A model generated the notes under the pieces. That model was given only the letters and a program-made list of their open reading frames with translations, had not been told where the DNA came from and did not search any database. Below, one piece after another: positions 1 through 7,661 of a stretch of 39,974 bases of DNA. Source of the DNA: DATLGB01 sp038232275. Its GTDB lineage: Bacteria > Actinomycetota > Thermoleophilia > Solirubrobacterales > Solirubrobacteraceae. Position numbers and translations under genes: made by a program. The stretch spans positions 1 to 39,974 of the forward strand of contig JBBSIC010000030.1 in NCBI GenBank assembly GCA_038232275.1, given 5' to 3'. How positions within the stretch are numbered: the stretch's first letter is position 1; the number at the start of each line of letters is the position of its first letter.

Positions 1-66
1 ATGCGCGCCATCGAGCGAGTTGGCCGCCACGGTCGGACACCAGGAAGCCCTGTTGCAGAGCCGCAG

Positions 67-140
<74 letters not shown>

Positions 141-167
141 CTCGCTCCGGCTGGGCTGCGGCGCGAT

Positions 168-357
168 CTAGCCCGGCGAGGGTCGCCGATACGGCACCGC
201 TCGAGAAGGAGCCGAGTACCTCGTGTCGGCTCCTGGGCTGGCGAGCCGCCGTTCGAGATCGGGAACGTAGGCTTGGAAGTCGCATCCCTGGGCGAGCGCG
301 CCGGGACAGGCCGGAGGAAGGATCGGGATCCCAGCGAGCCTTGATCACGCGGGCCAT
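168..357 (-). pseudogene. possible remnant of a Fic-family protein N-terminus
   Basis: From an ATG at 357 the minus strand reads MARVIKARWDPDPSSG followed by LSRRARP. One frame over, from about 293, it continues as QGCDFQAYVPDLERR and stops at 168. The joined string (an RR-rich stretch, then C-x-Y/F-x-AYVPD) resembles, from memory, the start of some actinobacterial Fic (AMP transferase) proteins. No catalytic HPFxxGNG motif is present, so at most a short broken piece remains. It lies directly beside tRNA-Ile. The identification is weak; the same stretch could be non-coding. Confidence 0.25.
207..234. repeat. 9-bp inverted repeat downstream of tRNA-Ile
   Basis: AGGAGCCGA (207-215) pairs perfectly with TCGGCTCCT (226-234) across a 10-nt loop. 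It lies 67 nt after tRNA-Ile, but no T tract follows, so it is not a classical intrinsic terminator. It may help end or process the tRNA transcript. The rest of 141-416 shows only the possible Fic remnant. Confidence 0.4.
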
Positions 358-416
358 GTACTCGAGGTTATGGCAAAAGCTTGACGATGCTGCATCTCAG
401 CACAGGCCACCGCGTG

Positions 417-1217
417 TCAGCGCGCGGTGAACCCGACGATCAGCTGGGCCGTCTCGAGGGGGACGTCGAGCTGCGGGCAGTGCCCGACGCCATCGAGCAC
501 GATCCAGTCGGCGTGCGGCAGCCAGTCCGCGCGATACCGCGCGGCGGTCCGCGGCCAGGGCAGGAGCTCGTCCTGCGAGCCCCACACGACCCGGACGGGG
601 CACGTGATGCGCTCTGCGTCGAGCTGCCAGCCCTCGCGGAGCGCGGCCGCGTTCATGTGCGCCAGGCCGGCGCAGTTCGCGGTGCCGTTCATCTGGTGGG
701 CAACCAGCTCGCGCGGGATGTGCTCGAAGCTCACGGTCATGGCCCGGGTCGCCTGCCGCCGCCCGGCTGCGGTCCGCAGGAACGCGTCCGCCTGCGGTGC
801 GATCAGCTTCAGCTGCGCCTGCCAGGTCTCGAACATCGCGAGGGTGTCCTTGTAGGACTCGTCGCCCTTGGCCCACCCACCCGCCGGCGCGAGGGCCACC
901 ACGGACGCCGCGCGGCCGCGCGCGGCGAGCCGGAGCGCGAGGTAGCCGCCGAGCGAGTTGCCGACGATATGGGCGGTCGCGAAGCCCGCCTCGTCCATCG
1001 CGTGCTCGAGCGCATCGAGGAACTGGTCGGTGGTGACCTCGGCGTCGATCGGCGGACCCCCCGCGTGGCCGGGCAGCGTGGGTGCCAGCACGTCGTGATG
1101 GCGCTCGAGCACCGGCAGCACCAGCTCCCACGCCCGCCAGGTGCCGGTGGAGCCGTGCAGGCACACCATCGGCGAGCCGTCGCCGCCGCGATGCGAAGGG
1201 GTGAAGCGCGAGATCAC
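417..1217 (-). CDS. alpha/beta hydrolase
   Basis: A 266-residue alpha/beta-fold hydrolase. Visible family marks are the oxyanion-hole string CLHGSTG, the nucleophile elbow GNSLGG (Ser), the acid-bearing strand VVWGSQDELLPW and the terminal catalytic His in GVGHCPQLD. The order and spacing match esterases, haloperoxidase-like and C-C hydrolases; the substrate cannot be told from sequence. The reading frame stays open upstream to 1388, but that would overlap the preceding gene. The GTG at 1217 (MISRFTPSHRGG) leaves a 17-nt gap after that gene's stop, so I chose it. It is probably the last gene of a minus-strand unit with the M1 peptidase. It is cytoplasmic, with no signal peptide. Confidence 0.85.
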   Translation of the reverse strand: MISRFTPSHRGGDGSPMVCLHGSTGTWRAWELVLPVLERHHDVLAPTLPGHAGGPPIDAEVTTDQFLDALEHAMDEAGFATAHIVGNSLGGYLALRLAARGRAASVVALAPAGGWAKGDESYKDTLAMFETWQAQLKLIAPQADAFLRTAAGRRQATRAMTVSFEHIPRELVAHQMNGTANCAGLAHMNAAALREGWQLDAERITCPVRVVWGSQDELLPWPRTAARYRADWLPHADWIVLDGVGHCPQLDVPLETAQLIVGFTAR

Positions 1218-1234
1218 GTCCGCGACGCCGCAGG

Positions 1235-2180
1235 TCAGGGAGTCGGCAGGTGGCAGACCAGCTCGTGCCCCCCGGGCGCCGCGGAGGCGAAGGCCGGTGG
1301 GGCGGGGCCGAACCGCCGCGCGGCGCGCCGGACCGCGCGGTCCAAGCGGGCGCTCTCGCCGTGCCAGGCCGGCGGCGGACTCCAGCACGAGCGGGTCAGC
1401 CCTTGCAGGTCGCGGTTGACGCGGGCGCTGTCGAGCGCGCGGTCGCGGAAGGTTCTCGGAAACGACTGCTTGTGCGGGCCGTGGAACTTGTACCTGTGGC
1501 CGTAGGGATGGCCGCTGTCAAAGACGGGGAGGGGCCGGTTCAGCCAGCATCCGAGCTGGGCCTGGCGGCGGGCGAGCAGGATCTGCTGCTCGGTCTCGTC
1601 GGCGACGTCGATGCGCAGCCCGTCGTCGTAGTCGGTCACGAACGCGGCCTGCATGGCGTCGAGCACGTCAGCGTCGGGGTGCCCGCCGAAGGCCGCGGCC
1701 TGGTGCGGCGTGCGCCCGGCCTTGCGCAGATCGCGTAGTACGAGTCGGAGCTGAGGCCGAACGTGCTCTGGGCGTCGGTGCGCAGGTCGATGCCGTGGTA
1801 GACGTGAAAGAACAGGTGCTGAGCGAGGTGGCCCTGCGTGAGGACGCGCACCGTCCGCTCGCGCAGGATCGCGAGCTGCTCCGGCGTGGTGGTGGCGGCC
1901 ATCGGCTGGACGAGGTCGGTCGCGAGGACCTCGACGTCGAGGCCGCGGCGCCGCGCGAGCTGGGCGAGCGTGCGATGGTCGTCCATCAGATAGGCCTCGA
2001 GCTGGCGGCCATGCAGACCGAGCCGCGCCTTCAGCCGGTACTCGTCGAACGGGAGCCAGTGCCGGTAGACCCAGTCCTCGTTCGGCAGCCAGTTGTGCAG
2101 CGAGCGCGGCGGGCGAGCGAGTCGTGCCCGGACGCGGGCGCCGCGACGGCCATGAGCGTGAGTAGGAGAAGCAGGCGCAT
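1235..2180 (-). pseudogene. secreted protein of unknown function, split by two frameshifts
   Basis: An ATG at 2180 opens a clear signal peptide (MRLLLLLTLMAVAAPASG). Protein-like sequence then continues in a second frame from about 2110 (SLHNWLPNEDWVYRHW...) and in a third from about 1735 (LRKAGRTPHQAAAFGG...) to a stop at 1235. Each switch is explained by one missing base. Joined, it would be about 315 residues: a secreted, His- and Arg-rich protein with no family I recognise. It starts 25 nt after the M1 peptidase stop, so it is probably co-transcribed. The gene is either freshly inactivated or carries sequencing errors; the well-preserved composition in all three segments favours recent loss or error. 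Confidence 0.6.
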
Positions 2181-2205
2181 CGCGACGACGCATCGGCCTG
2201 CGCCT

Positions 2206-3708
2206 TCAACCATCGAAGGTCGCCGGCGTGATCGCGGGTTTGTCCGCGTCGTAGAGCCAGTCCTCAAAGAACGGTTCGAGATCCTTCGCGCTTGCGCGCT
2301 CGGCGAGCGCGATGAACTGCCGCGTCGTCGCGCTGGCGTAGGCGTGCTCGGCCGCCCAGGTCCGCATGATCCCGTAGAACACGGCGTCGCCCACGATCTC
2401 GCGCAGGGCCTCGAGCGTCATGGCGCCGCGCTCGTAGATCGCCGGGGCAAAGAGCTCCGCGGCCGTGGCGGGCGTGGCGGGCGGGATCTGCCAGAGGCTG
2501 TTGCCGGCGGGCTTCGCGTAGCCCGCGTCGAAGTGCTTGCTGGTCGTGTTGCCGCCGCGTGACTCGTCGTAGAGCCACTCGGAGTAGGTCGCGAACCCCT
2601 CGCTGAGCCAGATGTCCCGCCACTGCGCCACCGAGACGCTGTCGCCGAACCACTGGTGCGCCAGCTCGTGGCCGACCGTGGTCGGGTCCGCCGCCGCACC
2701 CGCCGGATACAGCGGCTTGGTCTGCGCCTCCAGCGCGTAGCCCACCCCGGGCGCATGGTCGACGACGCTCCCGGCGACGTCGAACGGATAGGGGCCGAAC
2801 TTGCCGGCGAACAGGGCCACCGCGTCCGGCTCGCCGGCCACGCCGGCGGCGGGTCCCGCGGCCGGGTCGGCGGCGTCGTAGTAGTCGAGGCCCGCGACGG
2901 TCCGCCGGCTGACGTCGAAGGCGCCGATCGTCGCGGTCGCCAGGTAGGTCGCCATCGGCGCGGTCTCCTCCCACACCCAGGTCCGCGACCGCCCGCTGGC
3001 GGCGCTGGAGACGAGCCTGCCGTTGCCGACCACCGTCAGCTCCGCCGGAACGGTCATGGCGACCCGCATCGTGGCCTTGTCGGTCGGGTGGTTGTCGTTC
3101 GGGAACCAGCCCTGGGCGCCCATCGGCTCCCCGACGACGAAGGCGCCGTCGTCCGTCGGCAGGAAGCCCTCGGTCGAGCCGTCCGGGTCGGTGATCACCG
3201 GCGGTGTCCCGGCGTAGGTGACCGTGACGGTGAACGCGCTCCACTTCGGGATGCCCGCCGCCGGCGTGACCCGCAGCTTCGTGCCGGCCCGCGTAACCGT
3301 GGCGGCGGTGCCGTCGACCGTGACCCCCGAGATCGCGAAGCCCTGGAAGTCGAGGCTGAAGCGGCTGAGATCCTGGGTGGCGAGGGCGGTGATCGTGGTC
3401 GAGCCGGCCAGGGTGTGCGCTGCGGGCGCGTACGTGAGGGCGAGGTCGTAGTGCTGAGCGTCGTAGCCGCCGTTGCCCAGCGCGGGGAAGAGCCGGTCGC
3501 CGGCGCTCTCGGCGCCCGGTGCGAAGCCCGCGGTGGGCGCGCGGCGTGCCGCCGCGCGGCCGGTGATCGTCAGCGGCTGGCCGGGGCGCAGCGTGGCAGG
3601 CGCCGCGCCGAGCCGGCTGACGCGCAGGTTCGGCCGGGCGCCCGCAACGGTGGGGAGCACGAGGCAGGCGAGCGCGAAGAGGAGACAAGCAGGCGGGATT
3701 CGCGGCAT
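2206..3708 (-). CDS. secreted M1-family zinc metallopeptidase
   Basis: A 500-residue exported aminopeptidase-type protein. Residues 1-24 form a signal peptide ending VAGA. An N-terminal beta-rich domain is followed by the catalytic domain. The zinc site is HELAH at 347-351 with the third ligand E370 in WLSEGF, exactly the HExxH-x18-E spacing of family M1. GYALEAQT (about 323-330) takes the place of the substrate-binding GAMEN motif, as in a bacterial M1 subgroup. It is shorter than the 800-900-residue PepN type because the large C-terminal helical domain is missing. It should cleave N-terminal residues from peptides outside the cell. The ATG is preceded by a GGGGTGA-like ribosome site. It is divergent from the bifunctional-nuclease gene. 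Confidence 0.92.
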   Translation of the reverse strand: MPRIPPACLLFALACLVLPTVAGARPNLRVSRLGAAPATLRPGQPLTITGRAAARRAPTAGFAPGAESAGDRLFPALGNGGYDAQHYDLALTYAPAAHTLAGSTTITALATQDLSRFSLDFQGFAISGVTVDGTAATVTRAGTKLRVTPAAGIPKWSAFTVTVTYAGTPPVITDPDGSTEGFLPTDDGAFVVGEPMGAQGWFPNDNHPTDKATMRVAMTVPAELTVVGNGRLVSSAASGRSRTWVWEETAPMATYLATATIGAFDVSRRTVAGLDYYDAADPAAGPAAGVAGEPDAVALFAGKFGPYPFDVAGSVVDHAPGVGYALEAQTKPLYPAGAAADPTTVGHELAHQWFGDSVSVAQWRDIWLSEGFATYSEWLYDESRGGNTTSKHFDAGYAKPAGNSLWQIPPATPATAAELFAPAIYERGAMTLEALREIVGDAVFYGIMRTWAAEHAYASATTRQFIALAERASAKDLEPFFEDWLYDADKPAITPATFDG

Positions 3709-3818
3709 GAGTCACCCCAACCTAGAGCGCGGCCGAGGGTCGGACCGCGCCGGTGCGCGGCGGAGGTCCCCACCTATACTGGCGACGGTTCCCGGTGTTG
3801 TCTTCTGGAGGGGCGCTT

Positions 3819-4307
3819 TTGCAGGAGATGGTCATCTACGGCGTGAGCTTCGACATGGTGGGCAAGCAGCCCATCGTGCTGCTCAAGGCCGTTGACACCA
3901 ATAAGTTCCTGCCGATCTGGATCGGGCATCCGGAGGCGGCGGCCATCCTGATGAAGCTCCAGGGGGCGACCACCCCGCGGCCGATGACCCACGACCTGCT
4001 CTTTGACCTGCTCGGGGAGATCGAGGTCAACTGCACGCGCGTGTCCGTGACCGAGCTGCGCGAGAACACCTTCTACGCCACGATCACGCTGACCGTCGGC
4101 GGCCGGGAGGTCGAGATCGACTCGCGCCCGAGCGACGCTCTGGCGCTCGCCGTCCGCGCCGGTTCGCCGATCTTCGCCGCCGAGGAGGTCATGGCCGAGT
4201 CCGCGATCGAGTTCGAGCACGAGGTCGAGGACCAGGAGGAGGTCGTCACGAAGTTCAAGGAGTTCCTCGACGAGGTCACCCCCGAGGACTTCGCCGACGA
4301 CTCATAG
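3819..4307 (+). CDS. bifunctional nuclease domain (DUF151) protein
   Basis: A 162-residue protein of the BFN/DUF151 family (Pfam PF02577). The signature stretch runs IYGVSFDMVGKQPIVLLK, then LPIWIGHPEAAAI, DLLGEIEVNCTRV and the conserved SRPSDALALAVR near residue 105. The C-terminal tail is strongly acidic (EHEVEDQEEVVTKF). Plant members were reported to have nuclease activity; bacterial roles are poorly defined. I chose TTG 3819 (MQEMVIYG) over ATG 3828 because GGAGGGG at 3807-3813 is well spaced for the TTG and too far from a good position for the ATG. It converges with the next gene, 4 bp away. Confidence 0.88.
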   Translation: MQEMVIYGVSFDMVGKQPIVLLKAVDTNKFLPIWIGHPEAAAILMKLQGATTPRPMTHDLLFDLLGEIEVNCTRVSVTELRENTFYATITLTVGGREVEIDSRPSDALALAVRAGSPIFAAEEVMAESAIEFEHEVEDQEEVVTKFKEFLDEVTPEDFADDS

Positions 4308-4311
4308 CTCG

Positions 4312-4668
4312 CTAGCCGGCGGCCAGGTGGCGGGCGATGCTGTCGGCGTAGCGCTCGCACATCTGGGCGAGCCGCAGCGCGGCGTGGTCGTCGATCGCGG
4401 CGACCGTGGACTGGTCGAGGACCGGGAGCACGTCCTGGACCAGCGGCCGTCCGCGGGCCATCCACTGGTAGAAGTGGCGGTCGGCGTGCTCGTAGGGGCC
4501 GTAGAGCTTCGTCCGCGGGAACAATGCGTGCAGGCGCCGGAGCTGCTGTTCGTGGCGGACGTGCAGCTTCACGGTGATCTGGGGCTGGCGGCCGTCGCCG
4601 CCGAAGTGGCCCTGGCCGACCAGCAGGCCGATGACGAGGCCGCGCTCGAAGTCCGTCAGCTCACCCAC
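4312..4668 (-). CDS. stand-alone LAGLIDADG-like small protein
   Basis: A 118-residue protein. Residues 8-25 (ERGLVIGLLVGQGHFG) match the LAGLIDADG pattern, a hydrophobic helix ending in G-x-G-x-F as in homing endonucleases and WhiA. This is followed by QITVKLHVRHEQQL and LFPRTKLYGPY, which fit the beta strands of a single LAGLIDADG subunit. The usual catalytic acidic residue at the end of the motif is replaced (GQGHF rather than DGEGYF or DADG), so cleavage is doubtful and DNA binding is likelier. It is neither in an intron nor an intein. The start GTG 4668 has no clear ribosome site. It converges with the DUF151 gene and lies downstream of ddl on the same strand. Confidence 0.65.
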   Translation of the reverse strand: MGELTDFERGLVIGLLVGQGHFGGDGRQPQITVKLHVRHEQQLRRLHALFPRTKLYGPYEHADRHFYQWMARGRPLVQDVLPVLDQSTVAAIDDHAALRLAQMCERYADSIARHLAAG

Positions 4669-4682
4669 GCGGGAGAGGCTAC

Positions 4683-4713
4683 GTGTTTCACCGGGCGGAA
4701 AAACGTGAAACGC
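4683..4713. repeat. inverted repeat over the ddl stop codon
   Basis: GTTTCAC (4685-4691) pairs with GTGAAAC (4705-4711). The stem extends by a T-G wobble and a G-C pair to about 9 bp, with a 13-nt loop that reads GTTTTT on the minus strand. It covers the last ddl codons and stop and lies just upstream of the small LAGLIDADG-like gene. It could be a weak terminator for ddl or a protein-binding site for the downstream gene. Confidence 0.4.
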
Positions 4714-5635
4714 CGGCCAGCTCCAGGATCCGGGCGACGAGGTCGTCGAAGGCGATCCCGGCCGCGTCGGCGGCCAGGGGCAGCAGGCTGGTGTCCGTCA
4801 GGCCCGGGATCGCGTTGGCTTCGAGGACGGTGAGCTCGCCGGTCGCCTCCTCGCGCATCAGGTCGACGCGGGCGAAGCCCTCGCAGCCCAGCGCGCACCA
4901 CGTCTGCACGGCGAGCTCCTGCGCGCGCGCAGCGACGTCGGGGGGCAGGGAGGCCGGGCAGACGAACTCGGTGCGCCCGATCTCGTAGCGCGCCTCGAAG
5001 TCGTAGAGCCGGCCGTCCGTCGGGACCGCCTCGATCACCGGGAGCGGCTCTCCGGCGAGCAGCGAGACGGCCAGATCCCGCCCGGCGACGTGCTTCTCGA
5101 GCAGGATCTTCGTGTCGTAGGCGAAGGCGGCGAGCAGCGCGCCCGGGACGTCGGCGCCGGTGCGGGCGAACTTGATCCCGAGGGCCGAGCCGCCGCGCGC
5201 GGGCTTGACGACGATCGGGAAGCCGAGCCGCTGCTCGATCTCCGGGAGCGCCCCGCCGGCGCCGAGGTCGCGGAAAGCGGTCTGGCTGAAGGCGCAATAC
5301 TCGGGTGTGGGCACGCCGGCGTCGCGCAGGACGTCCTTGGCCAGCACCTTGTTCCAGCTGCGCGCGCAGGCGCCCGGGCGGGAGCCCGTGTACGGGATGT
5401 CGAGCAGCTCGAGCAGCTCCTGCACCGTGCCGTCTTCTCCGTCCTCGCCGTGCAGGGCCACGAAGGCCGCGTCGGGCCGGGCCGCGCGCAGGCGCGTCAC
5501 GAGGTCGCCGCCGACGTCGATCGGCGTCACCTCGTGGCCGAGGCGCTCGAGGGCGTCCTCCACGCGAGCCGCCGAGCTCAGCGACACCTGACGCTCCAGC
5601 GAGCGCCCGCCCTTGAGCACGGCGACCCGGCTCAT
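4688..5635 (-). CDS. ddl: D-alanine--D-alanine ligase
   Basis: A 315-residue ATP-grasp ligase that joins two D-alanines for peptidoglycan precursor synthesis in the cytoplasm. The N-domain shows GGRSLERQVSLSSA and LHGEDGEDGTVQELLE, then PYTGS, the Ddl signatures. The ATP-grasp core has FPIVVKPARGGSALGI and the Mg-binding end VLEANAIPGLTDTSLLPL. The segment after PYTGS (RPGACARSWNKVLAKDVL) is slightly unusual, where most Ddl read a shorter ASALAMDK. The ATG at 5635 overlaps the aminotransferase stop as ATGA, so the two are translationally coupled. Confidence 0.95.
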   Translation of the reverse strand: MSRVAVLKGGRSLERQVSLSSAARVEDALERLGHEVTPIDVGGDLVTRLRAARPDAAFVALHGEDGEDGTVQELLELLDIPYTGSRPGACARSWNKVLAKDVLRDAGVPTPEYCAFSQTAFRDLGAGGALPEIEQRLGFPIVVKPARGGSALGIKFARTGADVPGALLAAFAYDTKILLEKHVAGRDLAVSLLAGEPLPVIEAVPTDGRLYDFEARYEIGRTEFVCPASLPPDVAARAQELAVQTWCALGCEGFARVDLMREEATGELTVLEANAIPGLTDTSLLPLAADAAGIAFDDLVARILELAGVSRFSAR

Positions 5636-7023
5636 GCGCGGCGCAGCCGGATGACCTCGGCCGGCGACGGCGCGGTGGGCTCGGCCGGGGCCCGCACGGG
5701 CGCGGCGGGGCGGCCGGTGAGCGTCGAGTACAGGCCGATCTGCTCCTGGACGACCTTGCCGATCCGGCGCACGCCCTCGCGGATGCCCGCCTCGTCGACG
5801 CCGGAGTAGTTCAGCCGCATCGAGGACCCGCCGCGGCCGTCGAGGAACGCCGCGCGGCCCGGGACGAACGCGACGTTGTCGCGCAGGCCGCGAGCCAGCA
5901 GGTCGGTGGTGTCGATGTAGTCGGGCAGGGTCGCCCAGATGAACAGGCCGCCCGCCGGGCGCGTCCAGGTGGCCTCGGCCGGCAGGTGCTCCTCGAGCGC
6001 CTCGAGCATCACGTCGCGCCGGCGGCGATAGATCCCGACGAGGTCGGCGAGGTAGCGCCGCCAGTCCCCGTCCTCGAAGTAGCCCTGCACGAAGTGCTGC
6101 GTCAACGAGGAGGTGCACAGGTCCGCCGCCTGCTTTCCGAGGTTCATCTTGGCCAGCACGGGGCGGGGCGCCGCGGCCCAGCCGAGGCGCAGCCCGGCGG
6201 AGAGGATCTTCGAGAAGGTGCCGAGGTAGATGACGTACTCCCCGCCGTCGAGCGAGCGCAGCGTGGGCAGCGGCTCGCCCTCGAAGCGCAGTAGGCCGTA
6301 CGGGTTGTCCTCGAGGACCAGCAGCTCGCGCTCCCGCGCGAGGGCGACGAGCCGCTCGCGGCGCTCCAGCGACAGCGTCACGCCGGCGGGGTTCTGGAAG
6401 TTCGGCACGGTGTAGATGAACTTCGGCCGCCGGCCCTCGCCCTCCAGGCGCGCCAGCTCGGCCTCGAGCACGTCGATCCGCATGCCGTCCTCGTCCATCT
6501 CGATCTGCACGACGTCGGCCTGGTAGGAGCAGAAGGTCGGCACGGCGCCGGGGTAGGTCGGCGCCTCCGCGATCACGACGTCGCCGGGGTCGATCAGCGT
6601 CTTGCAGACGAGGTCGATGACCTGCTGGCCGCCGGTGGTGACGAGCAGGTCGTCGCCGTCGACGCGCATGCCCTCCGCCGCCATCACCTCGGCGATGCAG
6701 GCCTTCACCCCGTCAAACCCCTCGGTCGGGCCGTACTGCAGGGCGAGGGCGAGGCGTTGGGAGGCGACCTTTCCCATCACGGCCGCGAAGGAGCCGGGCG
6801 GGAACGTGCTCGTGTCCGGCAGGCCGCCCGCGAGCGAGATGACCTCCGGGCGCTGCGTGATTGCCATCAGGTCCCGCATCGCGGAGGACTTCATGACCTG
6901 CGTGCGCGCGGCGAACAGGCTCGTGTAGCGCTCGAGCTCGTGCTGGGTCGTCGGGCGTGCCATCCGCCCGGGGACTTCGACGCGGGGCCGCGGGCCCCTG
7001 GGAGTCTCGTCTTCTAGAGTCAT
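5632..7023 (-). CDS. class I/II PLP-dependent aminotransferase (2-aminoadipate/LysN-like)
   Basis: A 463-residue fold-type I aminotransferase. It shows VISLAGGLPD and the glycine-rich QYGPTEGFDGVK, then VTTGGQQVIDLVCK. The PLP-binding region holds YTVPNFQNPAG and VLEDNPYG, and the Schiff-base lysine K272 sits in FSKILSAGLRLGW. These match the ARO8/LysN (2-aminoadipate, aromatic, branched-chain) group, the catalytic half of MocR regulators without the helix-turn-helix. Exact substrate unknown. Because it overlaps ddl by 4 bp, a role supplying amino acids for the wall is possible but unproven. A shorter start at residue 21 (MARPTTQHELERY) is also plausible. Confidence 0.9.
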   Translation of the reverse strand: MTLEDETPRGPRPRVEVPGRMARPTTQHELERYTSLFAARTQVMKSSAMRDLMAITQRPEVISLAGGLPDTSTFPPGSFAAVMGKVASQRLALALQYGPTEGFDGVKACIAEVMAAEGMRVDGDDLLVTTGGQQVIDLVCKTLIDPGDVVIAEAPTYPGAVPTFCSYQADVVQIEMDEDGMRIDVLEAELARLEGEGRRPKFIYTVPNFQNPAGVTLSLERRERLVALARERELLVLEDNPYGLLRFEGEPLPTLRSLDGGEYVIYLGTFSKILSAGLRLGWAAAPRPVLAKMNLGKQAADLCTSSLTQHFVQGYFEDGDWRRYLADLVGIYRRRRDVMLEALEEHLPAEATWTRPAGGLFIWATLPDYIDTTDLLARGLRDNVAFVPGRAAFLDGRGGSSMRLNYSGVDEAGIREGVRRIGKVVQEQIGLYSTLTGRPAAPVRAPAEPTAPSPAEVIRLRRA

Positions 7024-7070
7024 GCCGCCTCAGGGGCCGCACCGGGCCCCGTGGCCACGGTACCGCAACG

Positions 7071-7661
7071 TTGGAAACGGTTCTCGACATCCTCCAGGCC
7101 GCCGGGATCGGCGCCGCCATCGGGATCCGGCCCTTCTTGCCGGCCCTGCTGCTCGGCGCCCTCGCCGCCGGGAACCTCGGCGTGAGCTACGGCGGGACGG
7201 ACTTCGCGTTTCTCGAGCAGCCCCCCTTTCTGCTCGTGATGATCTTCGGGCTGGTGGCGTTCGATTTCGTCCGGCGGCGCGCCGGCGAGGACCGCCTGGA
7301 CGCCGGACCCGGGCTCTACGCCGTCGGGCTGGTCGCGGCCGTCGTGGCCGGGCTGGAGGGCGCGGGCACGCTCGCGGATCGGGCCCACCCCGTCGTCGCG
7401 GGCATCGCCGCGGCCGCGGCCTGCGCCGTGCTGGGCCTGGTGGCGGTGCGGCCGCTCTTCGCCCGCGTGCGCTCACGGCTGGACCCCGACGCCGCCGGCC
7501 TGCTGCCGGTGTATCGCGAGACGCTCGCACTGGTCGCGGCGGGGCTCTGCGTCCTGTTCCCACCGCTGGCCATCGCGGTCGTCGGCGGCCTGCTCTGGCT
7601 CCTCGCGGGCGGCCGCCGCCGTGAGGGCGAGAAGTACGCGGGCCTGCGGATCCTGCGGTGA
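7071..7661 (+). CDS. DUF4126-like integral membrane protein
   Basis: A 196-residue hydrophobic protein with about five or six membrane helices. The first helix region contains GIGAAIGIRPFLPALLLGAL, characteristic of the DUF4126 family; the C-terminus is short and basic (GGRRREGEKYAG). Function unknown. I chose TTG 7071 because the upstream reading frame looks non-coding and would overlap the divergent aminotransferase gene; the separation is then 47 bp. Its last codons overlap the next gene's GTG as GTGA, so it heads a plus-strand operon with the phosphodiesterase, GtrA and glycosyltransferase genes. Confidence 0.75.
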   Translation: METVLDILQAAGIGAAIGIRPFLPALLLGALAAGNLGVSYGGTDFAFLEQPPFLLVMIFGLVAFDFVRRRAGEDRLDAGPGLYAVGLVAAVVAGLEGAGTLADRAHPVVAGIAAAAACAVLGLVAVRPLFARVRSRLDPDAAGLLPVYRETLALVAAGLCVLFPPLAIAVVGGLLWLLAGGRRREGEKYAGLRILR

